A stretch of 64,000 nt of DNA from positions 21,204,001 through 21,268,000 of the forward strand of contig JBHGNT010000005.1 in NCBI GenBank assembly GCA_043228905.1, given 5' to 3'. This DNA is from Azolla caroliniana (Eukaryota; Polypodiophyta). Both the position numbers and the translations under genes were made by a program. Positions within the stretch are counted from its first letter, which is position 1, and each line of letters begins with the position of its first letter. Under the pieces are notes generated by a model. It did not search any database, was not told the origin of the DNA, and saw only the letters and a list, made by a program, of their open reading frames with translations. This document shows positions 10,583-22,556 of this stretch, piece by piece.

Positions 10583-13466
10583 TTATTGATTATCCATCCA
10601 TTTTATTTTAAATTCTTGGATTTCTTTAGTACGTAATTTTTTTGTTTTAACATCAAGAATTCTTTTTGGTACATGTGGTTTAGAAGATACATCTTTAGAA
10701 GTAACCAGAGTTTCAGTTGTAACTGTATTGTCGCAAGAACCTAGAAGTTCTTTTAGACGACTCACATGAAAGACTGGATGAATTCCAACACCATCAGGAA
10801 GAGCGAGACGATAGGCTGATGACCCAATGCGTTTCAAGACTATAAAAGGTCCACAAAACCGTGGGGCTAACTTGGCGCACTTATCCGTAGACAATGTCTT
10901 AGAATTGTGAGGTATATGTAAAAATACCTTTTGTCCAGGGTTGAATACACGAGGTTGCCTATGATGATCGGCATAAAAACGCACTCTATCTTGAGCTGTT
11001 TTTATATTATCTCATGCAATATGCAACATATCTTGCATATCCCGAAGAAAGTTTTGCGTACTTCGCAACTCATCATGATGTATATTAACATCAATCAGGG
11101 CTCGTGGTTGAAAACTATACATCAACATAAAAGGACTATATCCCGTCGACATATGCTTGAAGCTGTTATAAGCGAACTCCAAAATTGGGAGATAACGTTC
11201 CCATTTTGTTGGTTTTGCACCAACATATGCTCGAAGCATGTCCTCAATAATTTGATTTACTCGTTCTGTCTGTCCATCGAATTGAGGATGATCCATGGAG
11301 CTCATGCTCAACGTAGTTTCTAACTTCTTAAAGACTTGCGTCCAGAAGTCACTAGTAAATTTTGGATCTCGATCACTCACGATATCCATTGGTAACCCAT
11401 AAAAATGAAATAACTTGTCAATGAATTGGTAAGCCAATTCAGGAGCTATTACCGTGGTTTTAGTAGCAATAAATCTGGCCATTTTAGTTAGTCGATCAAC
11501 GACAACCCAGATGGCATCATGGCCTTTTTGGGTGCGAGGAAGGCTAACAATAAAATCCATGGATATACTTTCCCACTTATTGTTGGGAATGTCCAGGGGA
11601 TGTAAAAGTCCTACGGCTTTAAGTCGCTCAGCTTTGTTAACTTGACATTGGTGACATTTAGACACATAGCTATGTATGTAAGGACGCATCTTAGGCCAAT
11701 AAAATTGAGTGGAGATGAGAATGAGTGTACGATGTATTCCAGGGTGCCTTGCTGAGGGTGCATCATGACATTAAAAAAGAATCCTCTTTTTGCCCTCAAG
11801 CAAATCTAGAACACAAACCTTCCCATTATGGTAGAGTAGATCGTTAGCAATGTGGAAGTATTCCTTCGAGGATGTGGTGGTGTCTGTTCCAGACTCAACT
11901 CTTGCCCAGTATTTTGTGAAATAATTGTCATCGTGATACTTTCCTCGAAGGTGATCATAAAGATTTGATGTTATTTCAGTGAAGCTAAGCATGTTAACTT
12001 CACGGATGCGACCTAGTGCATCAGCGACAGTATTCATGGAACCTTTACAATATCGTATGGAAAAATCAAAGTCTTGGATGAGATTAGCCCATCGTGCCTT
12101 ACGACCTTTTAGGTCTTGTTGGTCACAAACATATTTCAAGGACTCGTGGTCCGTAGTTACCACAAAGAGATTTCCATAAAGATAATGGCGCCATGTTTTG
12201 AGCGCATGTATAATTGCAAATAATTCCTTTTCTTGCACGGTATACTGACATTGAGCAGAATTAAGTTTCTTACTCTCAAATGCTATTGGTTTACCATCTT
12301 GATATAAGACATCACCTATAGCATAATCGCTTCCATCAGTTTCAACCTCAAAAGGTTTTGACGGATCGGGTAAAAGAAGTGAAGCAGCCTTGCACACCAG
12401 GTCCTTGAGTTCCTTAAAGGCAAGGTCTAGTGTAGCATTCCAGACAATAGGTTTTGTAGACTTACGCATTTAACCTTTTAGAAGATCAATAAACGACGTC
12501 TTCAATTGGGAGTAATTACGAAGGGATTTTCGCAAAAACCCGACAAAACCAAGGAATGATCGAACTTCTCGAATATTCCGAAGAGCGGGCCAAAGCTGGA
12601 TTTTCTCAATGCGAGAAGGATCAATTTCAACTCCTTAGCCCGGGGCAATGGATACGTCAGCCCGGGGGCAATGGATACGAATTCTTGATCGTCACTTTTT
12701 TCAAGCGTCGGTAAATAATACACATACGCCGTGTGCCCTCTTTCTTTTTAACCAAGAGAACTGGTGCACCCCATTCGTAAATAGTCCTTGAGTTGCTTAG
12801 ATACCGCATCCTCTTCGGTGCAACGCCAGGTACAAAATCTATACGATGGTCTATATTACGTTTAGGAGGTAACCCATCTGGTAGTTCACTCGGAAAAACA
12901 TCACGAAAATCATTTAAGATTTCATCAAGTTATTTTTGTTCAAAATATGTTAATTGAACCGAGACATTATCGATATTGTAAACGTGAATGTCCGGATCAA
13001 GTACACAATAAAATAGAGTAGAACAAAACATCTCGGATATTGATGGACACGAGGAAACAATCGAGAGGGATTGTTTTTTGACACATTGAATAAAATGAGT
13101 ACAGTCGTTCAGTACAAATGTGATTGAATGATGAACCCAATCAATAGATAAAGAAGAGTTTTTATTATAAAACCAGGGATAACCCAATATTACATCGATG
13201 GTACAAAGATTCATTACATGGAAGTCTACTTCCTCTATATAAGTGTCAATAGAAATTCCTAATGAATGAATCGCCCTGTTGATGTATTGTACTCTTCCAT
13301 CAGCCAAGTGCACCGTGTAAGTGTGATCACTTACGACGGGTTGGATTCCCCATATCTGAACCAAACGATCATTCACAAAGTTGTGTGAGCTTCCCGAATC
13401 AAATAAAAATTGTACGGGAGATCCATTGATATACCCGTTTGCACGTAGTAAATCATTGGGACCCAA
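10583..13466 (-). pseudogene. Chromo-1 protease and pol, RT core deleted
   Basis: Right to left: protease (FLFDSGSSHNFV, an intact DSG), the DVILGYPWF block, a shortened RT, RNase H (FEVETDGSDYAIG), the integrase finger ([12 protein letters not shown]), the integrase core ([25 protein letters not shown]) and the [15 protein letters not shown] motif, then a PKRILDVKTKKL chromodomain start. Against chromo-2, the RT palm with the FLDD box is missing between about 12,600 and 12,700, a 27 bp deletion lies near 12,770 and another near 12,815. Frame breaks occur near 11,000, 11,750, 12,480 and 12,920. Confidence 0.85.
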
Positions 13467-14213
13467 TACATAGTGAGGGAAAGAGCATTGACAATTACTA
13501 AAATGATGTGTATAGACCTGAAGGACATTAGGAATCTGACCTTTATAGTCTGCAACTTTAGCTTTGCTGTAGTGCTCTTTCCGTTGGAGCTTTCGACATT
13601 GTTCTTTTGTATGACCCTTCTTTTTGCAGAATACACAAAAAGGATGTTGTCACTTACAATCGCGATCCATGAATTCGTTGGGTGTCTTGCGTTTCCAAAC
13701 GAATTGCGACTGCTTAGTCCCGGGCACTTCGTTGGGTTTGTTGTGGTCCTTCGAAGTGCGTTGATAGCGAAGAACTATTTCAACGGCCGCTTCGAAGGAT
13801 TTTGGATCCTTATCGTGCACTATCTAGTGATAGTCCGAATTGGGGATGCCATTGACAAAACAAGCTATTAACCAGTTGTCCCCTTCTAGACCCGATTTTT
13901 GGATTTGGGTTCTAGCATGGTGGACATAGTCTTCTAGGAAGGAAAATTTCCGACTAGAGAGGTTCATTAAAGCTTGTGTTGCCTCGGTTCGAGAGGGAGG
14001 TTGCAGAAATTGGCCCTTGAAAACTGTGACAAAATTTGTCCAGGTATCAGGCAATTTCCCCAAAGTACGGAGCCCACGCCACTAGGCGGCAGCCCTACCC
14101 CCTAGTTCTCGGCCGACATATGCAATCTTTGTACTATCTGGCGTGGGATAGAGCTCAAAATGAGACTCCCATCGGCCCAACCACATGCAGATTGCTTCTT
14201 CGGTTCTTTCTTT
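13467..14213 (-). pseudogene. Chromo-1 gag and nucleocapsid, 5' truncated
   Basis: The - strand gag blocks TEEAICMWLGRWESHFELYP, KLPDTWTNFVTVFKGQFLQP and SGLEGDNWLIACFVNG match chromo-2 gag at 32,586-31,940. A stop interrupts the same site in both copies (DYH followed by a stop; the expected codon is probably TGG). The first 70 or so gag codons are absent, because the leader follows directly beyond a solo copia LTR at 14,219. Confidence 0.8.
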
Positions 14214-14218
14214 ATATA

Positions 14219-14842
14219 TGACAGGAACTACACGCTCCGATGAACAACGCTTGGCCACAACCAAGCTTAGAATAAAAACACAGAAAACAAGGAATGAAAG
14301 CACAACACAATGGAGAGAAGAGTACACAGGATGTTTACGTGGAAAACCCAAACTCGGGAAAAACCACGACAGCCCACAGACCGCAAACTATCACTATATC
14401 AGAATGTACAATAAGAAAGCATCAGGGCCACGACCTTGAGCTTGCTATCTTCGCCACAGGCGGCGGTTACAATAGAGGCAACGACCTCTTCCTCTCCGTC
14501 ACTCTCTCTGTACACTATTGCTATCTCAAAGAATCGCGACAACGATAATGACAACCACTTTACTAAGTTTTCCCTAAGTCATATTTATACTAATATGACT
14601 TTTCGACTATTTACAAATATAGCCCTGATGGACTCTCAGAAACATATTTACGAATATGTCCCTTCATCCGGTGAGCACTCCTCACCGGGCCTGCATCATC
14701 CGGCGCTTGCCGGGCACACGTCATCCGGTTCTCCCTGGGTCTTCCGTTGCCGGGTACTCCACATCCGGTTCTGGCCTTGGCCGAGTTTGCTCATCAGTAC
14801 TGTTCTTCTCACTTCCCATCCGGAGGGACCTGTTTCCTAACA
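14219..14842 (-). repeat. Solo copia LTR in chromo-1
   Basis: A single 624 bp LTR flanked by a perfect 5 bp duplication, ATATA (14,214-14,218 and 14,843-14,847). On the - strand it starts TGTTAGGAAACAGGTCCCTC, as in copia-A. No internal copia sequence adjoins it, so it is the product of LTR-LTR recombination. Confidence 0.9.
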
Positions 14843-14847
14843 ATATA

Positions 14848-15454
14848 CAGATATGTATATTATCACATATATACAATCAACTACGTATACACGAGACCAC
14901 ATATGCCTATATTAAAGAAATCATTATATTTAATAGCCAAAAATGACGTAATCGAGATACGTAATCGAGGCATATACCTCTACACACACGAGACATCTAA
15001 AAATAAGGGTTATTCGTAATACTCAATTGAAGTATTGACCTCTTACGCATACGAGACCAAACGCATATCATTTACAACGAATTGAGGTATTGACCTCATA
15101 CGCAAATGTAACATATGTTTGTGAACGTAATACACAATTGAGGTATTAACCTCGTGCGCATACAACACTCATCACATATTCAATATACGTCAAATGAGGT
15201 ATTGACCTCATACACATATGTAAACGTTTTATACAACCAATGAATTACCACTACAACATCATTGAATCTATAAGAAAAATTATATATTAACCATACACAT
15301 GATTAAATTGGGAGAAGAAAGAATAGAAAAAACAAGAAAGATTACCGAAGTTCCTTTGTTGATCCTTGTTTGCATGAAGGCCGACCGACCGCACGTAGAT
15401 CGATCGCCATCAATCAAGAACACAAAACACAACAAAAGAAACATTAGAAAATGA
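14848..15454 (-). other. Chromo-1 leader with periodic hairpins
   Basis: This 600 bp stretch between gag and the primer-binding site has no coding frame. It holds five copies of a short inverted repeat of the GAGGTATTGACCTC type, at 14,967, 15,029, 15,084, 15,140 and 15,196, spaced 55-62 bp. The same array is present in the chromo-2 leader (33,774-37,580, split by the gag-only element). Confidence 0.75.
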
Positions 15455-15466
15455 GCTCTGATACCA
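15455..15466 (-). other. Primer-binding site of chromo-1
   Basis: TGGTATCAGAGC on the - strand, 2 bp inside the LTR that starts at 15,469. Confidence 0.9.
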
Positions 15467-15468
15467 GT

Positions 15469-15925
15469 TATTAGAGACATAGACTAATGTAAGCATGAGA
15501 TAAGGATAGAAAATAGATAGATATATAGAAAGGAGAGAGAGAAAGAAGGGTGTTGATCCACCCGACCACCCCCGAGCGAAGGGATCGAGACAAACTCGAG
15601 CCTCGATCGGTGTCCCATACCACCGTTGTGGCGTCGAGTCGTACCTGATGCTGGCGCGCTCACTACAAGAGTTGAGCCACCACAAGACAGAGTCTCGACG
15701 TAGTCAACAAGATAATCAAATGAGGGTAGCTAGGCCTCTTATTTATAGCAATACCCAAGGCCCCCAGGCAAGTTCACACTTGGCCTAATGGGTTGTCTCA
15801 ATCCTGAGGATTAAAAGTAATCCTCCCCTTCTTTACACTCTCGTTTAACCCTCACACTTATCCACGTGTATAGAATACTATGGTAAATTCTGACCACGGG
15901 ATATTATATGGTCATGCCCGTAACA
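15469..15925 (-). repeat. 5' LTR of chromo-1
   Basis: About 457 bp, low end TATTAGAGACATAGAC, high end CATGCCCGTAACA. It closely matches the LTR at 10,037. On the - strand the LTR begins TGTTACGGG and ends TAATA rather than CA. Confidence 0.9.
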
Positions 15926-16852
15926 CCATCCGGTCTTTTCGGCTCCCTCCATATTAATCCATTTTTTAAGAAGAACTTTTGGACGTGCCTCTTCTTCCTT
16001 TAGATCTCGGCTCTCTTCTCTTTATCGTCCGATGAGTCCTCAATCTCATGTAGCACCTTCCCGATCATCAAGCTTTCTCCCTCGTATTCTTCTTCTCGGA
16101 ATTCTCAGATTACGTTTACTTGGCATATGTGCTCCGAAGCAAAGTAGTCTTTAGAAACTTCTTCATTATCGGATTCAGCTATGTCGTCTCTGAACCAAAC
16201 CCTTGATAGCATATCCGCTACCGCGTTGTCTTTTCTAGATATGTGTCGTACGTCCAGGTTAAGCGACTTAACATATGCAATCCATCTTAGCATAGCCACA
16301 TCCGGTATCGTGCAACACCGCATCATCCCGAGTATCGGAAGACAATCCGTTTCGATCACCACTTTAGCTCTGATCAAATAATCTTGATCCGATTTGATTG
16401 CCAACATGACTCCCCATAATTCTCTTTTTGACTTGTGCATATCTACATTGCCTTTCATTGAGAACCTTTGCTCCGAATCGGATCAAATATCGCAAACTAT
16501 CCGAGTCGACTTGATTGATGACCCATCCGATCCCAGTTGGACTTGTATCAACCATTACTATGATCAGTTGCTCATAGCTCGGCTTCTTAAGTGCTTCAGC
16601 CCTCCGTAGTGTTTTCTTGAGCTTCTTCATGGCTTTGGTGTGTTCCGGTTTCCATTTGAACTTCTTCCCCTTCCGCTATAAGTGATAGAGTGGGTTAGCA
16701 ACATGTGCATAGTGCAGAATCCATATGTGATAAAATGCACAAGCTCCAAGAAACCTTCGGACTTCGGATTGTGACTCCTCGGCCGAGTTCCTTATCAACT
16801 CGGCTCCTGTTTTCCAACTCTTCGACTATCGACTTTCCAAATAGTCGGATCA
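15926..16852 (-). pseudogene. Gypsy-B end of RT and RNase H
   Basis: The - strand continues the gypsy-B pol interrupted by chromo-1. It reads VRRFLGAC-type RT end blocks near 16,770, then KKTLRRAEALKKPSYEQ, TSPTGIGWVINQVDSDS, RFGAKVLNERQCRYAQVKK, VVIETDCLPILGMM, AMLRWIAYVKSLNL and KDNAVADMLSRVWF. The RT palm lies upstream of 16,852 in other copies but is missing here, replaced by copia-B. Frame breaks occur near 16,430 and 16,650. Confidence 0.8.
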
Positions 16853-16895
16853 TCCTCCCACTGGAGGGACATATTCCCAACAAACTCCCCCCCCT

Positions 16896-18641
16896 TCACT
16901 CCTGTGGGAGGAAATCTGTCAGTCCTGTATTTTGTCGACAAACTCTGGGTCTGTCCATAGGTAGGTTCTTCGTCAACATGTTAGATCCATTGTCGTCGGT
17001 AGGGATCTTCACAAGGGAAAACTCTCCTTCTTCGACTCTCTCCCGCAACCAGTGATACCTTCTCTGTATGTGTTTGGTCCAAGAGTGATATGCCGTGTTC
17101 TTGGCTAGGTGTATGGCGCTTTGACTATCATAGTAAAGTAAGAACTCCTTTTGCTTCATGCCTAGTTCGGTGAGAAAATTTCTCATCCAGATCAGCTCTT
17201 TTCCAGCCTCTACCGCTGCCATATACTCTACCTCTATAGTCGACAAGGCTACAAATTTCTGCAATCGTGACTGCCACGACACTACTCCCCCTACATAGGT
17301 CATCATGTACCCTGACGTGGATCGGCTTGAGTCGGTATCTCCAGACATGTCTGAATCGGTAAAACTTTCAAGCACAGGTTTTCCGACACCATACCTTAGG
17401 CACACCTCCAAGGTGCCTTTTAGGTACCTGAGTATCCACTTCACTGCTACCCAGTGTTCTCTCCCTGGATTACTCATATATCGACTTACTGCTCCCATAG
17501 CAAATGCTATGTCCAGTCTCGTACAGACCATAGCATACATTAGACTGTCGACGGCCGAGGCATATGGTACCTTCTTCATCTCAACCTTTTCCTTCTGCCC
17601 TTTCGGACCCTACGTCACATTCAATCTGCAATTTGTCGGCAACACTGAGCGGACCGGCTTTGCGTTCAACATGTTGAACCTCTCTAGGATCTTTGTCACA
17701 TACTTCTGTTGTGACAACCATAGCACCTTTCGAGCTCTGTCTCGGGTTATGTGCATTCCTAGGATTTGCTTGGCCGGTGCAAGGTCTTTCATGGCAAATG
17801 ATTTGCCGAGAGCTTTCTTCAAGCTTCCAATCTTCCTTGCATCTTGGCCAATTATCAACATATCATCAACATATAGCAAGAGAATCAAGAAATCTCCTTC
17901 CTCGTACCTTTTTACGAACACACAGTGATCGGCTTGTGTTTTCTGGAATTGATGTTCCACCATGAAGGACTCGAATTTCTTGTACCATTGGTGTGGAGCT
18001 TGTTTCAGACCGTACAAGCTTTTCCTCAGTCGGCACACCAGATTCTCTTTCCCTTTCTCCTCAAAGCCTTCGGGTTCCTGCATGTAGATTTCTTATTCTA
18101 GCTCCCCGTGTAGAAATGCGTTTTTGACATCCAACTGTTCGATCTCCAAATCCATGCTGGCTGCTATGCTTAGAATAGTTCGAATCGATGTCATCTTCAC
18201 GACTGGTGCGAATATTTCGTCAAAGTCGACGCCCTTCTTCTGTTGGAAACCCTTCACCACTATGCGGGCTTTATACCTAGGCTCGATGTCAACTTCTCTA
18301 GTCTTCACCTTGTAGACCCATTTATTCCTGAGTGCTCTCTTACCTTTCGGCAGCTCTACTAGGTCATAGGTGTAATTCGCGTGTAAGGATTCCATCTCCT
18401 CTTGCATCGCGCTCAGCCATTTTGCTTTGCTCTCGTCGGCAATGGCTTCTTCATAGCACTCCGGTTCACCGTCATCAATCAAGAGGACGTATTGACTAGC
18501 ATATGTAATCGATGCCTTCCTTTCTCTGATTGGGTATCTTCGTCCACTCGTTGTTGGCTCCAGTCTGGATGTCTCTACCAACTCTTCTTTCTGCTTAGGA
18601 TTTTGCTCGTCAATCGGCATCTCCAAGTTGGATAACTCCAA
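16896..18641 (-). pseudogene. Copia-B reverse transcriptase and RNase H
   Basis: From 18,641 downward: RT start (NKWVYKVKTREVD, KARIVVKGFQQ, EIFAPVVKM, EQLDVKNAFLHGELE), a stop near 18,092, then LYGLKQAPHQWYKKFE and the catalytic LLLYVDDMLIIG, and RNase H (YASAVDSLMYAMVCTR, STSGYMMTYVGG, ALSTIEVEYMAAVEAG, KHIQRRYHWLRE). It would copy the RNA into cDNA. The YVDD box is intact. The breaks are few (stop near 18,092 and a frame change near 17,590-17,610), so this is one of the better preserved pols in the window. Confidence 0.9.
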
Positions 18642-19610
18642 CTCATATTCGTCAATTGACCTCAGTAGCTCTGCCGACTCTGACTCATAGTCTGTCGATC
18701 TTTCCGAGTCGATCGACTCGGATTCGGCTCTATCGGCCAGCTGTCTCCTTACAACTGTCGGTGACGACTCACTTGCCCTTAAGTCGATGGTAGTCGAGGT
18801 TGACTAGGGAGTCAGTTCCGACATCTATTGCTTCCAGTCTTCAATTCTCTTGTCTTCTAGAAAGACTACATCCCGTCTTCTCACTACCTTCTTGTCGACT
18901 CGGTCCCATAGCCTGTAGCCGAACTCATCTTCCGAGTATCCCATGAATATGCATGCTTTCGACTTGCTGTCGAGCTTTGACCTCTAATCCTTTGGTACAT
19001 GCATATACACCAAACATCCAAACACCCTCAGGTGTTGGTAGGAGACATCCTTCCCTATCCACACCCTTTGTGGGACATCGCCCTTTAGAGGTACTGAGGG
19101 AGACCTGTTGATCAGATAAACAACTGTGTACAATGCCTCAGCCCAATAGGGTTTCAGCAGTTTCGCATGAGAGGGCATACTCCTTACTCTCTCCATGATC
19201 ATTCGATTCATCCTCTCTACAAGCCCGTTCAACTCTAGGGTCTTTGGTACTATGTATTCGATTCGAATACCTTGGCTCTTGCAGTATTCTTCGAACTGCC
19301 CTGTATACTTGCCACCATTGTTGATTCGGACAACCTTCAATTTCGGACCCTACTCTCTTTCGGTTCTTGCCTGGAACTCCTTGAAAACCGACAGTACTTG
19401 ATCCTTCGACTTCAGTACGAAGGCCCATGTCTTCCGACTATAGTCGTCAATAAAAGTTACAAAGTATTGTCCTCCTCGATGCGATGGAGCATCCACATAG
19501 CACACATCCGTGTGCACTAGTTCCAGTGCAACATCTCTTCTCCTTGGTGGTCTTGTGTGGAATGCCGCCCTGTTCTGCTTTCCGGCTAAGCAGTCGACAC
19601 ACTTCTTCAA
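18642..19610 (-). pseudogene. Copia-B integrase
   Basis: KKCVDCLAGKQNRAAFHTRP (zinc finger cysteines), LVHTDVCYVDAP (first D) and YFVTFIDDYSRKTW, then after a stop near 19,350 VVRINNGGKYTGQFEEYC and NGLVERMNRMIMERV (catalytic E kept). In active copia integrases the second catalytic residue is the D of a SDNGGEY-type motif. Here the aligned position is N (INNGGKY), which predicts loss of catalysis. The tail HLRVFGCLVYMHVPKD is conserved. The segment 18,642-18,980 is the low-complexity link to RT. Confidence 0.8.
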
Positions 19611-20306
19611 GTGAACTCCCTTGACTTCTGGTCGGCTAGCAGGTGCATTCCCTTATCACCTGCCGAGTCAGCTGCCAAATTTACTTCCGATTTGCACAGT
19701 CAGGCCTACATCATGTACAATGTGCCTTCTTTCTGTGCTCGGGCCACTATGAGATTTCCTCGGCAGAACTTCCACTTGCCATTCCGAAAGCTACCATTGT
19801 AGCCTTCGTCGTCAAGCTTTCTAATCGATATCAAATTCAATCTGATATTGGGGACATGTCGAACATCCTTCAACGTTAGTCGACACCCTGTCGACGTCGT
19901 CACGCTTACACTTCCGACTCCGGTTATCTTGCACTCTCCACTATCACCCATCTTTACATAGCCATGATCCCCGGCTATGTAAGTTGAGAAATACTCTCTT
20001 GACGGAGTAATATGGAAGGATGCGTCGGAGTCGATCACCCACGTGCAATCTTCACTCACAAGATTTGCACTCGTCTGTTCACAAATGAACAGGAGCTCTT
20101 CATTGCTCGTAGCGATGGCCGAAGTGTTCTTTTCATCTGGAATTTTCCAGGGTTCGACATTATTTCTGACACTCTTGTCTTTTCTCATGTGTCGACGGTC
20201 CTTCTGGAAGTGTCCAGGTTTTCCGCAATAGAAGTACACAGGCTTACCTCCGGACTTCAATCTGGCGTGGGATTTGTCCGCTCGCTGCAGACTTCTTCTT
20301 CGTCGG
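19611..20306 (-). pseudogene. Copia-B zinc knuckle and protease
   Basis: The frame contains CCHC residues in YFYCGKPGHFQKDRRHM (the last cysteine is replaced by arginine) and the protease block CTWVIDSDASFHITP. The motif is normally WxxDSGA; here it is DSD. The KDVRHVPNIRLNLIS flank is conserved. The frame continues to about 19,706 and breaks before the GAG-pre-integrase histidines. Confidence 0.8.
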
Positions 20307-21563
20307 TGTCGTGAAAATACGACGAGGATACGTGAACTTGAGGCAGGACCCCGGGGCCTCCGACCGGAAGATATCAAATTCGTATGATTATATTAAACAA
20401 TTAATACGAAATGAGAAAGATTCACAAATTTCATTAACAAGTAGAAAGAAAGATTACAATTAATCCCAAGATTGGGATTACAAAAAATTTGCTAATGGAG
20501 ATGGCTAGAGTAATAGATTAGAGGAAATTAAGATATGAATTCTATAGAAAATTAGGGTTTTTGGCCTTGATAAGAGATTATGGTTTTATGAGTTGAATAG
20601 TTTCCATATGGAAATTTAGGGTTATGAGTAAGATATGGCTTCCGTAAGGAAATTAGGGTTTTACTTGAGAGATATGGCTTTGATAAGAAAATTAGGGTTT
20701 ACTTGAGAGATATGGCTTTGATAAGATAGGGGACCCCTAGAAGGAAAAGAAAAACAATATAATATGGTGAGAGTATATGAGTATAGGAAAAAAAATGGAA
20801 TTATATATGGAGTTCCCCGTTGATCATATGCCTCCACTTTTTGTTGCATGGCCTCTCGTTTTAGTTGCATAACTTTTTCTTTTTGTTGCATCTATTTTTA
20901 GTTGCATGGCGTTTTCTTTAGTTGCATGCAACCGTCCACTTGACCTTTACTTTAGTCTCTTTTACCTTTCTTTAATTAGCCACATGATCATTTTATCTGT
21001 TCGGTTTGCGTCCAACCTCGTACAGTCGCCGGTTCCGCCCGATCGCCGAATCCCTCGCTGGCCGGTTCCGGTTTGCTTGCCGACCGGTTCCGGTTTTGCT
21101 TACTGGCTAGTTTCCGGTATTGCTTACTAACCAGTTTCCAGATTCCGGTTTTGCTTACCGGCCAGTTTCTGGTTTTGCTTGCTGACCGATTCCGGTTCCG
21201 ATTTGCTGGTTGGTTCCAGTTCCGATTTGCATACCGACCGGTTTCCGGTTTTAGGGAATTTGGCCACCATCATCCATCAAGACAAAGTGGCCAAATTGCT
21301 CTTAGTACAAATGAAGAATGAGGGAGCCAAGGTGGTTATATAGCCAAGGCCTTAACTTTCCTATCTATGTGGGATAGTTCTAATTTCCCTATCTTCTCAA
21401 ACTTTATTTTCACATAACTTGATATATATTTCTCCATTTTGTATATAGTAAAATACGTTTTGAAGCTCTTGAGTATATCCATCTTTCTATAGTAAGCTAC
21501 TAATCTAATCTATAATAATTATTTCATTATTTTTTTACACAGTGTGTGACGATTCACACGACA
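20307..21563 (-). mobile_element. 1.26 kb LTR-like insert in copia-B gag
   Basis: A non-coding insert that separates copia-B gag from its CCHC region. Its ends are inverted (TGTCGTG...CACGACA on either strand), and on the - strand its start TGTCGTGTGAATCGTCACAC recalls the gypsy-A LTR start. It ends with a GGGTCCTGCCTCAAGTTC-type stretch before CACGACA. I read it as a solo LTR of another gypsy, but I find no target duplication (flanks GTCGG and CCGAT). It contains tandem repeats near 20,520-20,730 and 21,020-21,250. Confidence 0.5.
21020..21250. repeat. CCGGTTTTGCTTAC-type tandem repeats
   Basis: About eight diverged copies of a 25-30 bp unit built on GACCGGTTTCCGGTTTTGCTTACC. A second short array in the same insert (20,520-20,730) repeats GAGATATGGCTTTGATAAGA and AATTAGGGTTTT. 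Confidence 0.7.
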
Positions 21564-22187
21564 CCGATCTCTTCCTTTGTCCATATGTTGAGTCAGATTC
21601 GACTCCATTTGGGACAGGACTCCTTTGTCTTTCCTCCTTGCCTCCTCGTTTAGGATGCTTGTCTTCACCGTCTGTAAAGACAAGTTCACTTCTTGACAGG
21701 AGGTGCTGAGAGTAACCACCAGGTTCTCCCAGGTTTCTAGCAGTCTGCACATCAGCAGGATGGCCTGAATCGCATCATCCAGGGGAAACTTGGTCGCAAC
21801 AAGTTGATTTACATACCCCATAAATGTGCTAATGTGTTCGACGATGCTCTCACCGTCTCTGTATTTCAGCCGTACGATTTTTCTCATTAGCGAGGTTCTG
21901 TTTAGTGCGTTCTTCCTCGCGTACAGACCCGACAGCTTCTGCCACATCTCGTGGGCATTCGTGTTGTTTGCCACATGCTGAAAGACACTTACATCGACAC
22001 ATTGTCGGATTGTGGCCACCTCCTTCCTATTCAAAAGCTTCGAATACCCCCTTGGGTATTTCTGCTCTGTCGACTAGCTCGTACAAGTCTTTGACTATGA
22101 GTAGGTCCTCCATCTTGATCTTCCAGTCTGCATAGTTCCGTGAGTTGAGAACTATCATACCTGGGAAACCGCTCACACCTCCTTCCA
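21564..22187 (-). pseudogene. Copia-B gag
   Basis: The ATG at 22,187 starts a peptide with NSRNYADWKIKMEDLLIVKD, the canonical copia gag opening. A TAG at about 22,033 interrupts it. The frame below continues as MNRKEVATIRQCVDVSVF, YARKNALNRTSLMRKIVRL and STSCQEVNLSLQTVKTSIL, matching the UBN2/gag_2 domain. The end is cut by the insert at 21,563. Confidence 0.85.
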
Positions 22188-22201
22188 TGCTTGCACCTCA
22201 A

Positions 22202-22553
22202 GCTCTGATACCAATTTGTCAAGAAATCGTTGCGGAATTAGTCACAATAAACTGACACGCGTTGAAATACAAATTACAGAAATGCCAGAAGGACAAGATA
22301 AATAGATGTACACAGATTTACGTGGAAACCCTAAAATGGGGAAAACCACGGGTGAACAAAATCTTCACTATAGTATAGTGGATATACTACACCGAGAGGA
22401 ATACAACACTCTGTCGAGTGTATCAACCACGCAGGGCTCTTCGCGTCTGTTGTTACAAACACAGCTATGGCGCGGCTCACACTACTCTCTCTCTCTCTCA
22501 CACGCTCTCTTGCGTTCTACAGTTCTGCACATACACGTCGTTCTCTGTTTATC
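22202..22553 (-). repeat. Copia-B primer-binding site and partial 5' LTR
   Basis: TGGTATCAGAGC (- strand, 22,202-22,213), 3 bp spacer, then an LTR from 22,217. About 337 bp of LTR remain, with a (CT)n run near 22,485-22,500. The outer (U3) end with TGTTGGG is missing, because gypsy-B gag sequence starts at about 22,557. Confidence 0.75.
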
Positions 22554-22556
22554 ACT

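Larger units (their letters stand above)
10037..15925 (-). mobile_element. Chromo-1, Ty3/gypsy chromovirus
   Basis: A - strand element with two LTRs of about 456 bp (10,037-10,492 and 15,469-15,925), a TGGTATCAGAGC primer-binding site, a leader, gag, CCHC, protease, partial RT, RNase H, integrase and a C-terminal chromodomain-like segment. It interrupts the gypsy-B integrase. The flanks share CCAT (10,033-10,036 and 15,926-15,929), an imperfect or 4 bp target duplication. Compared with chromo-2 it lacks most of the RT core and the gag N-terminus, so it is non-autonomous. Confidence 0.9.
16853..22553 (-). mobile_element. Copia-B, Ty1/copia element with truncated LTRs
   Basis: A - strand copia with gag, CCHC, protease, integrase, RT and RNase H in the usual order (22,187 down to 16,896). 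At its 3' side only about 30 bp of LTR remain (ending CCCAACA at 16,882, after a GAAGGGGGGGGAGTT polypurine tract). At its 5' side the LTR (22,217-22,553) lacks its outer end. Gypsy-B gag and RT sequence adjoin directly. I infer that one or more deletions removed the outer LTR parts together with roughly 2-3 kb of gypsy-B. Confidence 0.8.

Noticed and set aside
14967-15209. Regularly spaced short repeats resembling a CRISPR array
   Set aside because: The repeats are 14 bp inverted repeats with varied spacers in a retrotransposon leader, also present in a second copy; the genome is eukaryotic.
20307-21563. DNA transposon with 7 bp terminal inverted repeats (TGTCGTG/CACGACA)
   Set aside because: LTRs of this gypsy type also start TGTCGTG/TGTCGTA and end CGACA; no transposase and no target duplication. 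Left as LTR-like with low confidence.
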